From: Desulfosporosinus sp. OT
Lineage (GTDB): Bacteria; Bacillota; Desulfitobacteriia; Desulfitobacteriales; Desulfitobacteriaceae
DNA length: 40,294 nt
Assembly (NCBI RefSeq): GCF_000224515.1
Contig: NZ_AGAF01000255.1
Location: 1 to 40,294 of the forward strand
Direction: 5' to 3'
Under the pieces are notes generated by a model. It did no database searches and was not told the DNA's origin. It worked only from the letters and a program-made list of their open reading frames with translations. This document shows, piece by piece, positions 14,109-22,851 of this stretch. How positions within the stretch are numbered: position 1 is the first letter of the stretch; each line of letters opens with the position of its first letter. Both the position numbers and the translations under genes were made by a program.

Positions 14109-15791
14109 CTAGCTAATGGTATAAGTCGCACTCAACACGGCAGAATCGGTCATGCCGGTCTTAATGGCAATTGCCTTAATGGTAGCGGTAGCCGCGACAG
14201 CGATAGGACCGTTGTATTTAGTCTTGCTTGCAGTTGGTGCGCTACCATCTACGGTGTAGTAGATGTCTGCTCCTTGGGTATCACATGTCAGAGATACGCT
14301 TTGTGCCCCAGTATAAGATCCAGCAATCGGCAAGGCCTTGGGGGTCGCTACAGTGTTGGCGGCATCAGCGGAAAATGCCAAACTAGTCGTTGGGTCAACA
14401 TTATTGATGTTTACAACTACGAAACCTTCTCCAAAAATAGGTTTTCCATCATAACGCGCAGTTCCCTTAAACACCGTTTGATCTTCTATGAACTTAACTT
14501 GATCTGACATTGCAAGTTGCGCCCCTGATCGTTCGGCAAGAAGATAAAGTGATTCAAAGCCGCCAACGATATCGTTGTCAGGAATAAACGGAAGCTCGAT
14601 AATATCACCGCCCTCAACAGGCATCGTGTTATTCATGCCAGCAACAAGTGCCCCTGCCGCATTGAACGTTAATGCTTGTGCCATTAGCTTAATTTTCGTC
14701 TGCCGATTCATGCACCAGAACGTTCCGCCGGAAGCGTAATTAGGAACGGCAACTGCAAGGTTTTGGATAAGATTCGCAAAGAATACTTCTGCGGTCATTC
14801 CGCTGGGATTAATTTTTAAGACATGAGTTACGTGGAGGTCTGTCCATGCTGGACCTTTATCATCCCAGTTAGAAGGCTGAGATGTCTGAGCTAAGCGTGT
14901 TACTGAACCGATCGGCATCTTCGTTCCAGTACCATAAAGAATTGCCTTATCTACGGCATACCCAATGGCCTGACCGAGATAATCCATTATTTCGCTAATT
15001 AGATTAATGTCAGAATCCTCAAGCGTTGAATTTGCAATAGGAATAAATCCACCCACTTTGTATCCATCAACTTCAATTTGGGTGAATGATAGTGCTAATT
15101 CATTCAGCGATGCTACAGCTTCAGTCCAAACACCTTCCGGTATTGCTCCTGCGATCGTTTGACGCGCCTTGCCTGATACTGTTCTAACCCTAACCCTTGA
15201 TATCAGTTTGCTATACCGATAAAGATTATCCCTGAGTAATTCAAGCATTACATCAGGGATCATTAACTCCGAACCAGACACCGAACGTTTTTGACCCTTA
15301 AAATCACGCACGCGGATTAAGAAATCCTTAATATCTTCCCTAGCAATAAAGGCATCACGCTGTTCAATGGCAAGATCTTTGAAGAATTTGTTTCTGTTGT
15401 TTTTCACTCTAACTTCGCCTCCAATTTCTTTTTTTCTTTCTGATCCCTGGGTTGGCGGAGTAGCCTTGGAACGATTATCTATTTCGTCCAGCTCCGCTTG
15501 AAGGGTTTGTATTTCGCCCTCTAAGGTTGACTTAGCCTCGTCATTTTCGGTTTGCTCAGTAGTAAGGGTAGCCTGGTCAGATTCAAAGGCGGCAACCGCT
15601 TCATCAACTGCAGTTTGTTCCTCCTCTGTGGATGTCTCAGTAATTTCATTGACTGCAGCTTCTAGCTCAGCTTCACGGGTTTTCATTGCCTCAGATCTAG
15701 TTGTAAACTCTGCATCCTTGGCACGCAATTCTTCAAGCTTACTCTTAAGCCCATTTATGCGCTTGATTAACATCAATTGTTTTAGTGCCAT
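14109..15791 (-). CDS. Major capsid protein, HK97 fold, with C-terminal chitobiase-type Ig domain
   Basis: This encodes 560 residues from the ATG at 15791. The longer frame from 15824 runs back into the protease gene. Residues about 1-120 are a long coiled coil, the delta/scaffold domain expected to be cleaved by the prohead protease. The HK97-type shell domain follows (about 145-480), with VRTVSGKARQTIAGAIPEGV and GYKVGGFIPIANSTLEDSDI. Residues about 485-560 form an extra domain with PGSYxGxxSVSLTC and ADIYYTVDGSAPTASKTKYN. This is the CHB_HEX_C-type beta-sandwich seen in carbohydrate-related surface proteins, and probably projects from the capsid as decoration. The start overlaps the protease stop. 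Confidence 0.9.
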   Translation of the reverse strand: MALKQLMLIKRINGLKSKLEELRAKDAEFTTRSEAMKTREAELEAAVNEITETSTEEEQTAVDEAVAAFESDQATLTTEQTENDEAKSTLEGEIQTLQAELDEIDNRSKATPPTQGSERKKEIGGEVRVKNNRNKFFKDLAIEQRDAFIAREDIKDFLIRVRDFKGQKRSVSGSELMIPDVMLELLRDNLYRYSKLISRVRVRTVSGKARQTIAGAIPEGVWTEAVASLNELALSFTQIEVDGYKVGGFIPIANSTLEDSDINLISEIMDYLGQAIGYAVDKAILYGTGTKMPIGSVTRLAQTSQPSNWDDKGPAWTDLHVTHVLKINPSGMTAEVFFANLIQNLAVAVPNYASGGTFWCMNRQTKIKLMAQALTFNAAGALVAGMNNTMPVEGGDIIELPFIPDNDIVGGFESLYLLAERSGAQLAMSDQVKFIEDQTVFKGTARYDGKPIFGEGFVVVNINNVDPTTSLAFSADAANTVATPKALPIAGSYTGAQSVSLTCDTQGADIYYTVDGSAPTASKTKYNGPIAVAATATIKAIAIKTGMTDSAVLSATYTIS

Positions 15792-16357
15792 TTCTGTAAC
15801 CTCTCTCTCGTTTTTGATTGCCACGCTTGAACTTGGCGAGTTTTTATTTGGTCATAATCCTTTTTACGGGCTGCAATGGATGTATCTTCATAAGCAGGAA
15901 AGGTAACTACTGACACTTCGTAAAGTTTTACTCTCTTTACGGTCCAATGGACTGTTCCGTCTTCGCGCCATTCCGTTTCTTCTTCTAGGATGTCGAACCC
16001 AAACGAGCATTGATCTACATCCCCGCGTTCTACTCTTGCATAAAGATTCATAGCATCTTGGTCGGATTGGTTCATCTTTACGTGTCCCCAAAGACCTCTA
16101 GCGTCTACCTTAAGCTCAAGCGTTGCGGCCTTATTGCGTCCAATAACTAATCTTGTTTCATGGTCGATTAGTGCGCGTATATCATCAGCAAGAGCACCGT
16201 CAAAAGCATGAGCATCAACACTTTCCGTTGCCCCAGGCCATAGCTCATAAACTCCTCCAAATGTCGCAAAGTATCCTTCGATGAACTTTTCCCCATTGTC
16301 TTCTGCGGCCCTGAATTGAGTCGGCAAGCTTCGGGCTTGTCTAATTTTACGATCCAT
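15782..16357 (-). CDS. Prohead protease, HK97 family
   Basis: This encodes 191 residues from the ATG at 16357, preceded by GGAGGTGATGG. Family features are visible: FIEGYFATFGGVYELWPGAT near the N terminus, the catalytic histidine in LIDHETRLVIGR and the catalytic serine in DQCSFGF. KLYEVSVVTFPAYEDTSIAA follows, the characteristic VSVVxxPA strand. It cleaves the delta domain of the capsid protein and itself during head maturation. The gene overlaps both the portal (upstream) and the capsid gene (downstream), giving translational coupling. Confidence 0.9.
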   Translation of the reverse strand: MDRKIRQARSLPTQFRAAEDNGEKFIEGYFATFGGVYELWPGATESVDAHAFDGALADDIRALIDHETRLVIGRNKAATLELKVDARGLWGHVKMNQSDQDAMNLYARVERGDVDQCSFGFDILEEETEWREDGTVHWTVKRVKLYEVSVVTFPAYEDTSIAARKKDYDQIKTRQVQAWQSKTRERLQKWH

Positions 16358-17555
16358 TTCCATCACCTCCATTCAGTTTCTTTTGTTGTCCGAGCATATC
16401 CGCCGGAACATAGTTTTCAAGCGCAAGGAGTTCTTCCATATCGCTCTCCGGAGACATCCCGATCCACTCCCTCCACTCGTTACGCCTCATTGCCATACGG
16501 TCAACCATCGCGCTTCCTGCCCCGATGATCTCGGTTAGGCTGTAAGAGTATAGACTGCGCGGATTAAATCTCCAATACAAATCCGGAGAATAAAGTAACT
16601 TACGAGTTAATTCCTGCTCGATAACCTTTGCCTTCGACATTATCTGGGTGCCAATGAAGTTGTTGAATTCCTCCTTGTTGAAATTACCAACACCAACTAA
16701 AAAAGGCGGCATGGTAAAAATACCTGCTACCGTCCTTTTATCAATTTCTAGATTTTTGGCTAAGGCTAGGTCATTGAGTGTCAATGGCTTGACCTCTTTG
16801 ACATCAAATAAATCCGCCGGGATAAACCACGGCCTACCATTTTCAGAGCTATCAAGATATTGCTCAGAAAGTTTTTTACGACCCTCTTTGCTTGCAAACT
16901 CCTCTGTCAATCCATCGACCTTTACTATGATCGAAGGGGCTGGACTTTCCATAAGAGATTGCTTTGTTACTCCAGCTTGCTTAAGACCCTTAAGCACATC
17001 CTTGAGGACTGCCCTGTATCCTGTCCCGATCCACGGCCTTTCCGGATCTGGATTGATGACAAAATGCAGGACCTCATCCGGGCTAAAAGTTGTGTCGCCA
17101 TATCTGATTGCATAGCCGGTTGGAGTATCAATAAATATTGCCCTTGAAGGTTTAAACGGTTCAAGGTTGTCGAGATATCCATCCTTGTCGTAGCGTGGAT
17201 ATGTTACTTGATTACCATTACCGGGCAGCATTAAAGTCCATACAAGATTGTAAATAAACGTTTTGCTGGTCATAAGTTTATTCGGATTAATGTCCAGCTT
17301 TCTTGATAGCTCATTTCTTATCCTGACATCTCCTTTGTCCGTATTCTGCATCAGATAGAGCGTCATACTGCTTATGAGGTCAGCATATATGTGCACGCAC
17401 ATCTTAACCTCTGGGCAATCTGACAACTTAGTATATTGGCCGGATGTCAGGACATTAAAGGCATCAATCGAGCATAGCCACGAGGTATCACTTCGCTTCT
17501 GTGTTGGTGCCGCTCTCGTTTGTGTTTGGTTTCTTTTTCTGCTCAGTCTAACCAC
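16347..17555 (-). CDS. Portal protein, HK97 family
   Basis: This encodes about 402 residues. Recognisable segments are [40 protein letters not shown] and [20 protein letters not shown]. Further ones are [20 protein letters not shown] and a C-terminal [20 protein letters not shown]. These are typical of HK97-type portals, which form the dodecameric DNA channel at one vertex. The start is uncertain: GTG at 17555 overlaps the GGCGGGG ribosome site and the end of the terminase gene. A CTG nine bases later would have better spacing. The gene overlaps the terminase by 13 bp and the protease by 11 bp. Confidence 0.9.
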   Translation of the reverse strand: MVRLSRKRNQTQTRAAPTQKRSDTSWLCSIDAFNVLTSGQYTKLSDCPEVKMCVHIYADLISSMTLYLMQNTDKGDVRIRNELSRKLDINPNKLMTSKTFIYNLVWTLMLPGNGNQVTYPRYDKDGYLDNLEPFKPSRAIFIDTPTGYAIRYGDTTFSPDEVLHFVINPDPERPWIGTGYRAVLKDVLKGLKQAGVTKQSLMESPAPSIIVKVDGLTEEFASKEGRKKLSEQYLDSSENGRPWFIPADLFDVKEVKPLTLNDLALAKNLEIDKRTVAGIFTMPPFLVGVGNFNKEEFNNFIGTQIMSKAKVIEQELTRKLLYSPDLYWRFNPRSLYSYSLTEIIGAGSAMVDRMAMRRNEWREWIGMSPESDMEELLALENYVPADMLGQQKKLNGGDGNGS

Positions 17556-19276
17556 CCCGCCGCTTTCGAAGATTTTTCAAGGTCCTCTAACATCTGAACT
17601 GTTGCAAACACGTCCGCGTCAAAGATATCAATGCGCTGTGTGCCACCATCGCCATCTACCTTTTCGTATTGGATCATATCATCAGTCTTTTCTATGGCCC
17701 GAACATTTTGAACGCAATATTCATAGGCTTGAGAATGCAGATAATAAAAATTTCCATCCTTCGCTGACTTCTCAATATGTCTGAACCCTTCCGACTTTTT
17801 ATAAAAGTATTGGGGTTGATCGACAATTTTAAATCCAGCTTTTTTCATTCCCATGAAGAATTTCTTACCGAACTTTTTATCAAAGCCGGTCAGCTTAACC
17901 TTGAATCCCATAGTTCTCATTTTAATAAACCAATTGACAATATCGTCGTAATTAATGGTTGGTGTGTTGCACATATCCAACCAGCCGTCATCTTTCCAAC
18001 CGAAGAGAGGAATACCATCCTCATCAGCCTTGCTATGCGCAGCGACAATAGGAAACCATGCGTGAGTAATCGCAATGTCAACGCCTTTGTATTGACCGTG
18101 AAGCGCAGCCGCTGTAAGGTCGTGCATCTTAGATAGGTCAGCCCCCCCATACCAATTGATAGGAAACCTCGCTAGTTCCTCAATGGTCCAGTTGTATTTC
18201 TTATCCGACGCCTGGAATTCTTCGATATTGAAATAGGCTCGCATTGCAGCCGTGTAAATATTTAAAGACTTAGCTAAGAAATCCTTTCTCTGTTGCGGAT
18301 CGTTCTGCGCTTGCAGTGCGTCATTCATTATGTCATCTGGGCGGATGCTTACGCCATAGGCCGGGTTGGCCATTTCATGGATACGCGGATCCGTGTAATC
18401 AGTTTCACCTTCGTCGTCCTGGTCGGCCTTGCAAATAAAGACAAACTCAGCTTCAGCCGTGACGGTCTTATCTAGGATTTTTTTACAGTACATCAACCTT
18501 TGATAACAAAACGATGTCATGTCATCGCCGGCTGTGGTGATCCCGATCATAAGTTTATTTGTGTAGGCCTTCATTGCCTCTTTGATGATGTTGTATTGTT
18601 TTGGAGTTTTGTAAGCGTGGATCTCATCAGCTATACCAATGTTACAATTAAGCGAATCTTGCTTATCAGGATTGGCAGCTAGTGCTTGAAAGTAAAAAGA
18701 GCCATCTCCAATCTCACCTTGTATACTGTGTTCTTGATTATTGTCGATGACTCTGAAGTTTTCCTTTTCACCCATTTGTTCGAGATTAAAATTTATGAAA
18801 TTAAAACTCTCTAGCGATTGTTTGAGCGCAGCTGCCACGACATAAATCTTTGAACCACTTAGCCTTTGGAGAAGCCCAATACCCCAAGCTAACGAGGCAG
18901 CAAAAGACGTTTTGATATTCTTCCGAGGTATATAAATGAAAACCTCTTTGAATCGCCTTATCTTCGTTCCTTTATGATAGAATCCCAAGATGTTATAGAC
19001 GATGTATTTATGAAACGGTTCCAACAAAAAAGGCTCCCCGCGTAACGGAGTGCCATCTAATCTCTCACCTTGCATATGGACAAATGTTCTTTCGATAAGT
19101 AAAATGACAAACTCGGCGTCCTTGGGGTTGAAATCATAAGCTGGGTTTTGTAGGTCATCGAGGAATCTTTGACAACCTTGGATCTGTTCTTTACAAGCTA
19201 CCTTTCGACCTTCAACTATGCTGTTGGCGTACTCAAGTACAAGGTCGAAGTTTTTATGTTTCACGCTGAAGATCAC
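17543..19276 (-). CDS. terL: Terminase large subunit
   Basis: This encodes 577 residues (or 573 if the GTG at 19264 is used). The ATPase half has a Walker-A-like PRKNIKTS (residues 117-124) and Walker B NIGIADE (212-218), then a TTAGDD coupling segment. The C-terminal nuclease half includes [33 protein letters not shown] and a final acidic IDIFDADVF. This is the Terminase_1 family that pairs with P27-type small subunits. It pumps DNA into the head through the portal and cuts it. The start overlaps the small-subunit gene. An HNH nuclease upstream suggests HK97-type packaging. Confidence 0.95.
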   Translation of the reverse strand: MIFSVKHKNFDLVLEYANSIVEGRKVACKEQIQGCQRFLDDLQNPAYDFNPKDAEFVILLIERTFVHMQGERLDGTPLRGEPFLLEPFHKYIVYNILGFYHKGTKIRRFKEVFIYIPRKNIKTSFAASLAWGIGLLQRLSGSKIYVVAAALKQSLESFNFINFNLEQMGEKENFRVIDNNQEHSIQGEIGDGSFYFQALAANPDKQDSLNCNIGIADEIHAYKTPKQYNIIKEAMKAYTNKLMIGITTAGDDMTSFCYQRLMYCKKILDKTVTAEAEFVFICKADQDDEGETDYTDPRIHEMANPAYGVSIRPDDIMNDALQAQNDPQQRKDFLAKSLNIYTAAMRAYFNIEEFQASDKKYNWTIEELARFPINWYGGADLSKMHDLTAAALHGQYKGVDIAITHAWFPIVAAHSKADEDGIPLFGWKDDGWLDMCNTPTINYDDIVNWFIKMRTMGFKVKLTGFDKKFGKKFFMGMKKAGFKIVDQPQYFYKKSEGFRHIEKSAKDGNFYYLHSQAYEYCVQNVRAIEKTDDMIQYEKVDGDGGTQRIDIFDADVFATVQMLEDLEKSSKAAGWLD

Positions 19277-19610
19277 TTAATGCCTGGGCTAGTTTCGATT
19301 TGCCCTTTTTCTCTACAGCCGCCGTCCCTTTGGCTTTGGGGTTTAAGCATAGTCGATCTGAGTACGCCAATATATCTTTTCTCAGGCTTTCGAGGGTTGA
19401 CACAATCGGAGATTTTTTATATCCACCATCAGCAGTCATTTCTTGAAACTTGTAATCTTCCAGCACAAATTTTCCAGTGATGATTTCGTATTGCTCAACA
19501 AGTTCAGCGTAGATGTCTATTATTGAATCGTACTCTTTTTTGTAAGTATCAAGGTTTTTCATTTCCCTGACAGTCTTTGACTTGATGGCCTTTTTTGTCC
19601 TTGCAGGCAA
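19254..19610 (-). CDS. terS: Terminase small subunit, P27-like
   Basis: This encodes 118 residues from the TTG at 19610, placed 8 bp after AGGAGG. The in-frame GTG at 19619 overlaps that site. The protein is basic and helical. It contains [20 protein letters not shown], a central helix, and [20 protein letters not shown], followed by LCLNPKAKG, which is characteristic of P27-family small terminases. It recognises the packaging site and guides the large subunit. Its start lies next to a palindromic 90-bp gap that may hold that site. Confidence 0.85.
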   Translation of the reverse strand: MPARTKKAIKSKTVREMKNLDTYKKEYDSIIDIYAELVEQYEIITGKFVLEDYKFQEMTADGGYKKSPIVSTLESLRKDILAYSDRLCLNPKAKGTAAVEKKGKSKLAQALSDLQRET

Positions 19611-19619
19611 CCTCTTCAC

Positions 19620-19700
19620 CTCCTGAAAAAAGTTTTATGGAAGTTCGCTCTATTGGAAAAAGTTTCCCCCTCCGGTACCTAAGGGGTTAAAATTTTAAAG
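19620..19700. other. Palindromic gap between zinc-ribbon gene and terS, candidate cos/packaging region
   Basis: No gene fits here. A 20-bp imperfect palindrome centred on GGTACC (CCCC at 19667 to GGGG at 19686, 16 of 20 positions symmetric) is followed immediately by a perfect 12-bp palindrome TTAAAATTTTAA (19687-19698). In HK97-type phages with an adjacent HNH nuclease, cos commonly lies near terS, so this is the best local candidate. It could instead be a regulatory or RNA-processing element. Confidence 0.4.
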
Positions 19701-19895
19701 TCATAGGTGGGGGGTATACGCTGTGCAATCAGGTCCGTTTGCTAAATCAATCCCAATGACAACGTAGCCAGCTGGCGACAAGTGCCCACCGCATTCTTTA
19801 CACCTTCGACCATCTACCCTTTGGTCGTTAGGTGAGACGATCTCTACCCAATCACACTCAAGGCATTCATACCTCAACCCTTTAGTCCTCATCAT
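19701..19895 (-). CDS. Small zinc-ribbon protein
   Basis: This encodes 64 residues. GGGAGCTTAA precedes the ATG. Two Cys pairs (CLEC near residue 12 and CKEC near residue 33) form a probable C4 zinc ribbon. The C-terminal segment VVIGIDLANGPDCTAYTP resembles the GIDxAxGxDxT strand found in RNase-H-like folds, but the protein is too short to be an enzyme of that kind. It lies between the HNH nuclease and the terminase genes and may help DNA processing at packaging. The function is not known. Confidence 0.65.
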   Translation of the reverse strand: MMRTKGLRYECLECDWVEIVSPNDQRVDGRRCKECGGHLSPAGYVVIGIDLANGPDCTAYTPHL

Positions 19896-19915
19896 TTAAG
19901 CTCCCTTCGCCACGC

Positions 19916-20239
19916 CTACCAATCACCAGCGTACTTATCTATCCACTTAAGTCCAGTCTCGCCCATCCGCTTAACCCAAGACAACCCAAGGTCAGTTAGC
20001 TTCCGGCTATTTCGATCGTGCATCTTGTCATGGCACGAATCACAAAAGCTAATTAAATTAATACTCATCAGTGCTAGCGCTACCCAATAGACTAAACACC
20101 AAGTCAGCGGAATAATATGGTGTACTGTCGTTGCAGCTGTGGTCTTACCGTAACGCTTGCACTCTCGGCAAAGATACTCATCGCGCCTAAGTATTGATGG
20201 ACGCTTACGCTTCCATTTGCCAGATTTATAAAAGCTCAT
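19916..20239 (-). CDS. HNH endonuclease, packaging-associated
   Basis: This encodes 107 residues. The HNH/beta-beta-alpha-metal motif is intact: YLCRECKRYGKT supplies two structural Cys, TTVHHIIPL the catalytic His pair, and NLISFCDSCHDKMHDR the Asn/His helix with two further Cys. Proteins of this size next to terS/terL in HK97-like phages are needed for specific cleavage at cos. The start overlaps the upstream stop (ATGA). The gene position makes it part of the late operon and not a selfish homing nuclease. Confidence 0.9.
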   Translation of the reverse strand: MSFYKSGKWKRKRPSILRRDEYLCRECKRYGKTTAATTVHHIIPLTWCLVYWVALALMSINLISFCDSCHDKMHDRNSRKLTDLGLSWVKRMGETGLKWIDKYAGDW

Positions 20240-20430
20240 TCTATTCTCACGCCCCGATTACTCCTCATCATCCGATCAAACGTCAGTCCTCTCGAACTCT
20301 CAGCATACAAATCATCAAGCATCCCGCGAACTAAACACTTTCCATTCCAATTCTTGCAATTACTGCAATTAGGACTTATGCCTGTTTCCTTCGGAGTAAA
20401 ACCAACACATTCAAAAGCTGGCTTAGGCAA
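20236..20430 (-). CDS. Small cysteine-containing protein, hypothetical
   Basis: This encodes 64 residues from the TTG at 20430 after GGCGGTGATCAAG. The GTG nine bases earlier overlaps that site. It contains C-x(n)-CSNC-x-x-W-N-G-x-C, which may bind a metal in a compact loop. The rest is short and charged (DLYAESSRGLTFDRMMRSN). The next gene overlaps it by 4 bp, so it is translated with the HNH nuclease. No family is recognised. Confidence 0.6.
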   Translation of the reverse strand: MPKPAFECVGFTPKETGISPNCSNCKNWNGKCLVRGMLDDLYAESSRGLTFDRMMRSNRGVRIE

Positions 20431-20454
20431 CTTGATCACCGCCTTAGTATGACG

Positions 20455-20685
20455 TTAACAAAACGTATAACCGATTATCTTGATACCTTTAGCGTGCTTG
20501 TGCTCGAGGTTATCATCGTAAGTTGCCTTGTAGTATTCAAGTTTCTTCTCTAGGTTCTCAACAGGATTTATAATCATCTCAGGCATTTCAAATCCGGGCA
20601 TTTCGATTAACACACCCAGACTTTGTTTTGTTTTTATCGCCGTCTTTATGACAAACTCTAATTCACTTATTTTCTCTAATTCCAT
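20455..20685 (-). CDS. Hypothetical protein, first gene of the late block
   Basis: This encodes 76 residues. AAGGCGGTG precedes the ATG. The protein begins MELEKISELEFVIKTAIKTK and contains the segment NPVENLEKKLEYYKATYDDN, a probable helix. That segment is seen in small phage proteins of unknown role upstream of packaging genes. It is the first gene after the early-operon terminator and so probably the promoter-proximal gene of the late transcript. I see no clear late promoter in the short gap. Confidence 0.6.
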   Translation of the reverse strand: MELEKISELEFVIKTAIKTKQSLGVLIEMPGFEMPEMIINPVENLEKKLEYYKATYDDNLEHKHAKGIKIIGYTFC

Positions 20686-20704
20686 CTTTTACACCGCCTT
20701 TACT

Positions 20705-20734
20705 CAACAAAAAGAAAGGAGCCCGAAGACTCCT
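20705..20734 (-). terminator. UUCG-loop terminator at the end of the early operon
   Basis: A 7-bp stem (AGGAGTC / GGCTCCT) is closed by a C-UUCG-G tetraloop and followed on the minus strand by TTCTTTTTG. It lies just after the ArpU-like gene and separates early from late transcription. Confidence 0.8.
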
Positions 20735-20782
20735 GTTAGAAGGAAAGCACTCCTACATATAGGTGGCAATCGTATGACAAAA

Positions 20783-21307
20783 CTAGAACATTTCCAGTTG
20801 AATATCTTGCTTAAATACAATTCCTCGGTCAGTTAGATCCTCAACCATATCGCCAATCTTTTCCTCTGCCCGTTTTACTAACGTCTGTACTGTGCTCTTT
20901 TGTATCCCCATGATCCACGCAACTTCTCCAAAAGAGTATCCATCGGCACGTACTAGCGCATATGCTTCCTTCTCCTTCATCGTTAAATCCCTCATTGCAA
21001 TTTTTAGATCCTTTATAGCGCTTTGTATTCTGTCACTAACCTCTGATGGCTGACGTTGCAGTGCAGCTGCCCGAACAAAAGCCTCATCCTGAGGATCTAC
21101 TGGTATTTCCCTTTGTAGGCTACTCCTTCTGGTTATCCCTCGCCTGTTATCAGGATGCTTACCCATCTCCATGTACTTTATCGAGAAACTCAAGCTATCT
21201 GAACAGCTTGCTAGAAGTGATTTATCTTCAGTATTGGTGGCCTCTGTTTTTGCTCTGTTAATACGTCTTAGGGTAATGTGATACTCCTTAATCAGCTGTT
21301 TCACCAT
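20783..21307 (-). CDS. ArpU/RinA-like late transcription regulator
   Basis: This encodes 174 residues starting MVKQLIKEYHITLRRINRAK after AAGGGGTGG. The C-terminal part has a sigma-70 region-4-like helix-turn-helix: LTMKEKEAYALVRADGYSFGEVAWIMGIQKSTVQTLVKRA. The N-terminal half is helical. Proteins of this type at the end of the early operon of Gram-positive phages activate the late promoter ahead of terS. Its gene is followed at once by a terminator and then the late block, which fits that job. The exact target site is not visible. Confidence 0.8.
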   Translation of the reverse strand: MVKQLIKEYHITLRRINRAKTEATNTEDKSLLASCSDSLSFSIKYMEMGKHPDNRRGITRRSSLQREIPVDPQDEAFVRAAALQRQPSEVSDRIQSAIKDLKIAMRDLTMKEKEAYALVRADGYSFGEVAWIMGIQKSTVQTLVKRAEEKIGDMVEDLTDRGIVFKQDIQLEMF

Positions 21308-21360
21308 TGGCCACCCCTTTCGAATTAAGTCACCCCTTTATTCACAGCTTGTCCACAACA

Positions 21361-21495
21361 TTATCCACAAGCTTTAATGCTTTTACTAAGAACGTCCCAC
21401 CTGCAGATATCATACTTCGGATATTTACACTTATCCTTTTCATCACAAGTTGGGCATTGGCAAGCTTGTCCCTTACACTTTCGGCATTCACACAA
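21361..21495 (-). CDS. Very small cysteine-rich protein
   Basis: This frame encodes 44 residues from a TTG at 21495, with GAGGTG 7 bp upstream. Nine cysteines occur: C2, C4, C7, C12, C14, C17, C23, C31 and C43. They read MCECRKCKGQACQCPTCDEK and then CKYPKYDICRWD. The density and spacing suggest a multi-zinc or knuckle protein. It overlaps the stop of the preceding gene. No family is recognised. Its good ribosome site and tight spacing argue that it is real. Confidence 0.65.
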   Translation of the reverse strand: MCECRKCKGQACQCPTCDEKDKCKYPKYDICRWDVLSKSIKACG

Positions 21496-21688
21496 CCTTA
21501 AGCACCTCGATCCTCTTCAACTCAATCTCTCTAGCCATAAACCAATTGAATATAGTCTGCATGATATATCTCAACCTTCTCTCATCGATCGGCATAGCGT
21601 TTGATCTTTCCGAAACGAAGATAAGTTTGTTATCCTCTGTATTTTCCCCGGCATAATACTGACCGTTAAATACTAGAAGATGTTTCAT
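21488..21688 (-). CDS. Small hypothetical protein
   Basis: This encodes 66 residues. CGGGAGG precedes the ATG by 9 bp. It begins MKHLLVFNGQYYAGENTEDN and ends with a helical basic tail. The start lies 23 bp inside the end of the MmcB-like gene. It has no recognisable motif, and its operon position among DNA-processing genes is the only hint to function. Confidence 0.6.
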   Translation of the reverse strand: MKHLLVFNGQYYAGENTEDNKLIFVSERSNAMPIDERRLRYIMQTIFNWFMAREIELKRIEVLKVV

Positions 21689-22154
21689 GTTCGATTTCCT
21701 CCCGTTGTACCCGCCTAGCTATCGATGCTAAGAACTGCCAAGGCAGCTCTCCACCTTCTCTAACTGGAGCCGAAACTTTAATCATGCTTTGCCATTCGTC
21801 AAATACCTCGATTAGCCCAACTTCCTCTGGTATTTCTTCGGGTTTAATCAATCCCACCGGAGCCGCGAAGTAAAATTGATTGGAAAGTTGTAGGGCCTGT
21901 TCTCGCTTCTGAGGATTGTTAATTTCCCGCAAGAAATCACCACGACTCACTTTTATTTCGTAGGCTATACGCAGGAAGTTTTTGCTCGGATAGAGGTTGA
22001 TTGCCCACGCATCAAGACGTTGTTCTGGATTTAGTCCTTTTTCAACATTCCGATAGCCTGTTCCAACTCTTAGTTCTCTAAAAAACGCCCATTCTCTTTC
22101 TTGATGCCTTTCTCTCAGAGCTTTGAGAATTGTTTTAGCGCTCATTTCTTTCAT
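21666..22154 (-). CDS. MmcB-like PD-(D/E)xK family protein
   Basis: This encodes 162 residues from the ATG at 22154 with AGGAGG upstream. The central region has D48 (RLDAWAINLYP) followed by YEIKVSRGDFLREINNPQKR, in which ExK fits the nuclease signature. QLSNQFYFAAPVGLIKPEEI follows, the pattern of MmcB-type DNA-repair proteins and of phage nucleases with the same core. It may cut or process DNA during replication or packaging. The gene forms an overlapping set with its neighbours. Activity is inferred from the motif only. Confidence 0.7.
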   Translation of the reverse strand: MKEMSAKTILKALRERHQEREWAFFRELRVGTGYRNVEKGLNPEQRLDAWAINLYPSKNFLRIAYEIKVSRGDFLREINNPQKREQALQLSNQFYFAAPVGLIKPEEIPEEVGLIEVFDEWQSMIKVSAPVREGGELPWQFLASIARRVQREEIEHETSSSI

Positions 22155-22407
22155 CGGTTTCCTCCTCTAGTTGCCTTGTCCGAATTTTTATGTTGTCACT
22201 CAAATCAGCCTCTCGCAAAGCCCAATTGATTCCACCTAACCCATTTGGAGCACAGTGATCGGAAATTCGAACCGCTTTTCCGTCTTTTCCTACCGCCCAA
22301 CTTTCTGCGAGGATTGGGTGGTTATTCCGGCACGCTATGGCATCGGATTCTTTATTGTGCTGCTTCTGGCATGTCGGGCAACGGTACCACACTTTAATGC
22401 GTGCCAT
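22135..22407 (-). CDS. Small zinc-finger protein
   Basis: This encodes 90 residues from the ATG at 22407. An in-frame GTG at 22419 is possible. The N terminus reads MARIKVWYRCPTCQKQHNKE and then IACRNNH, a C2-x-CH-type zinc-binding arrangement. The remaining sequence is polar with a Glu-rich C-terminal tail overlapping the next gene. The arrangement suggests a nucleic-acid-binding accessory protein. No family is recognised. Confidence 0.65.
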   Translation of the reverse strand: MARIKVWYRCPTCQKQHNKESDAIACRNNHPILAESWAVGKDGKAVRISDHCAPNGLGGINWALREADLSDNIKIRTRQLEEETDERNER

Positions 22408-22419
22408 TTGTCCCAGCAC

Positions 22420-22851
22420 CTACTCTTTCGGTTTCCATCCACTAAGATCATGGCATATATCACATGGATCGCTACCTAGCTCAGCAAGTGCATCCTCCGT
22501 CATAAAGGAATACCGACACTGTTTGCACTTTATTTCGTTTTGCAGTTCTTCTTCCGTGAAATCCCTTTCGGATCTTTTATTCTGGCTTATCGGCTTCCAG
22601 TCATTTTCCATCGACATGATAAACTTAATTGCCATAGCTGCTACCTGTACCGCTTCTGATCGCATGTTCTTAATATCGCGTTCGAATTTTTTCTTTTTCA
22701 CTTCATCCCAAAGCTCATCCATTTCTTCTAAGATGATGGCGTAACCGTGATGTGGGCAAGTAAACAAAGGCTTTTTAGACATAGCCCTTTTAAGCTCTTC
22801 TAAGACATCTGATACGATTCTCGCGTCTTCACTAACGATCTCAAGATACAT
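22420..22851 (-). CDS. MazG-like nucleotide pyrophosphohydrolase with zinc ribbon
   Basis: This encodes 143 residues. Residues about 33-80 contain GYAIILEEMDELWDEVKKKK and then RSEAVQVAAMAIKFIMSM. These give the EExxEL...E...ExxxxxA acidic pattern of all-alpha NTP pyrophosphohydrolases. The C-terminal part has CKQC and CDIC pairs, probably a zinc ribbon. Phage MazG-like enzymes hydrolyse NTPs, dNTPs or (p)ppGpp-like molecules, changing nucleotide pools. The substrate cannot be read from the sequence. The ribosome site AGGAGG is 11 bp from the ATG. Confidence 0.7.
   Translation of the reverse strand: MYLEIVSEDARIVSDVLEELKRAMSKKPLFTCPHHGYAIILEEMDELWDEVKKKKFERDIKNMRSEAVQVAAMAIKFIMSMENDWKPISQNKRSERDFTEEELQNEIKCKQCRYSFMTEDALAELGSDPCDICHDLSGWKPKE

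Noticed and set aside
16648-17115. 155-aa rightward frame opposite the portal gene
   Set aside because: Shadow frame over a well-recognised portal protein.
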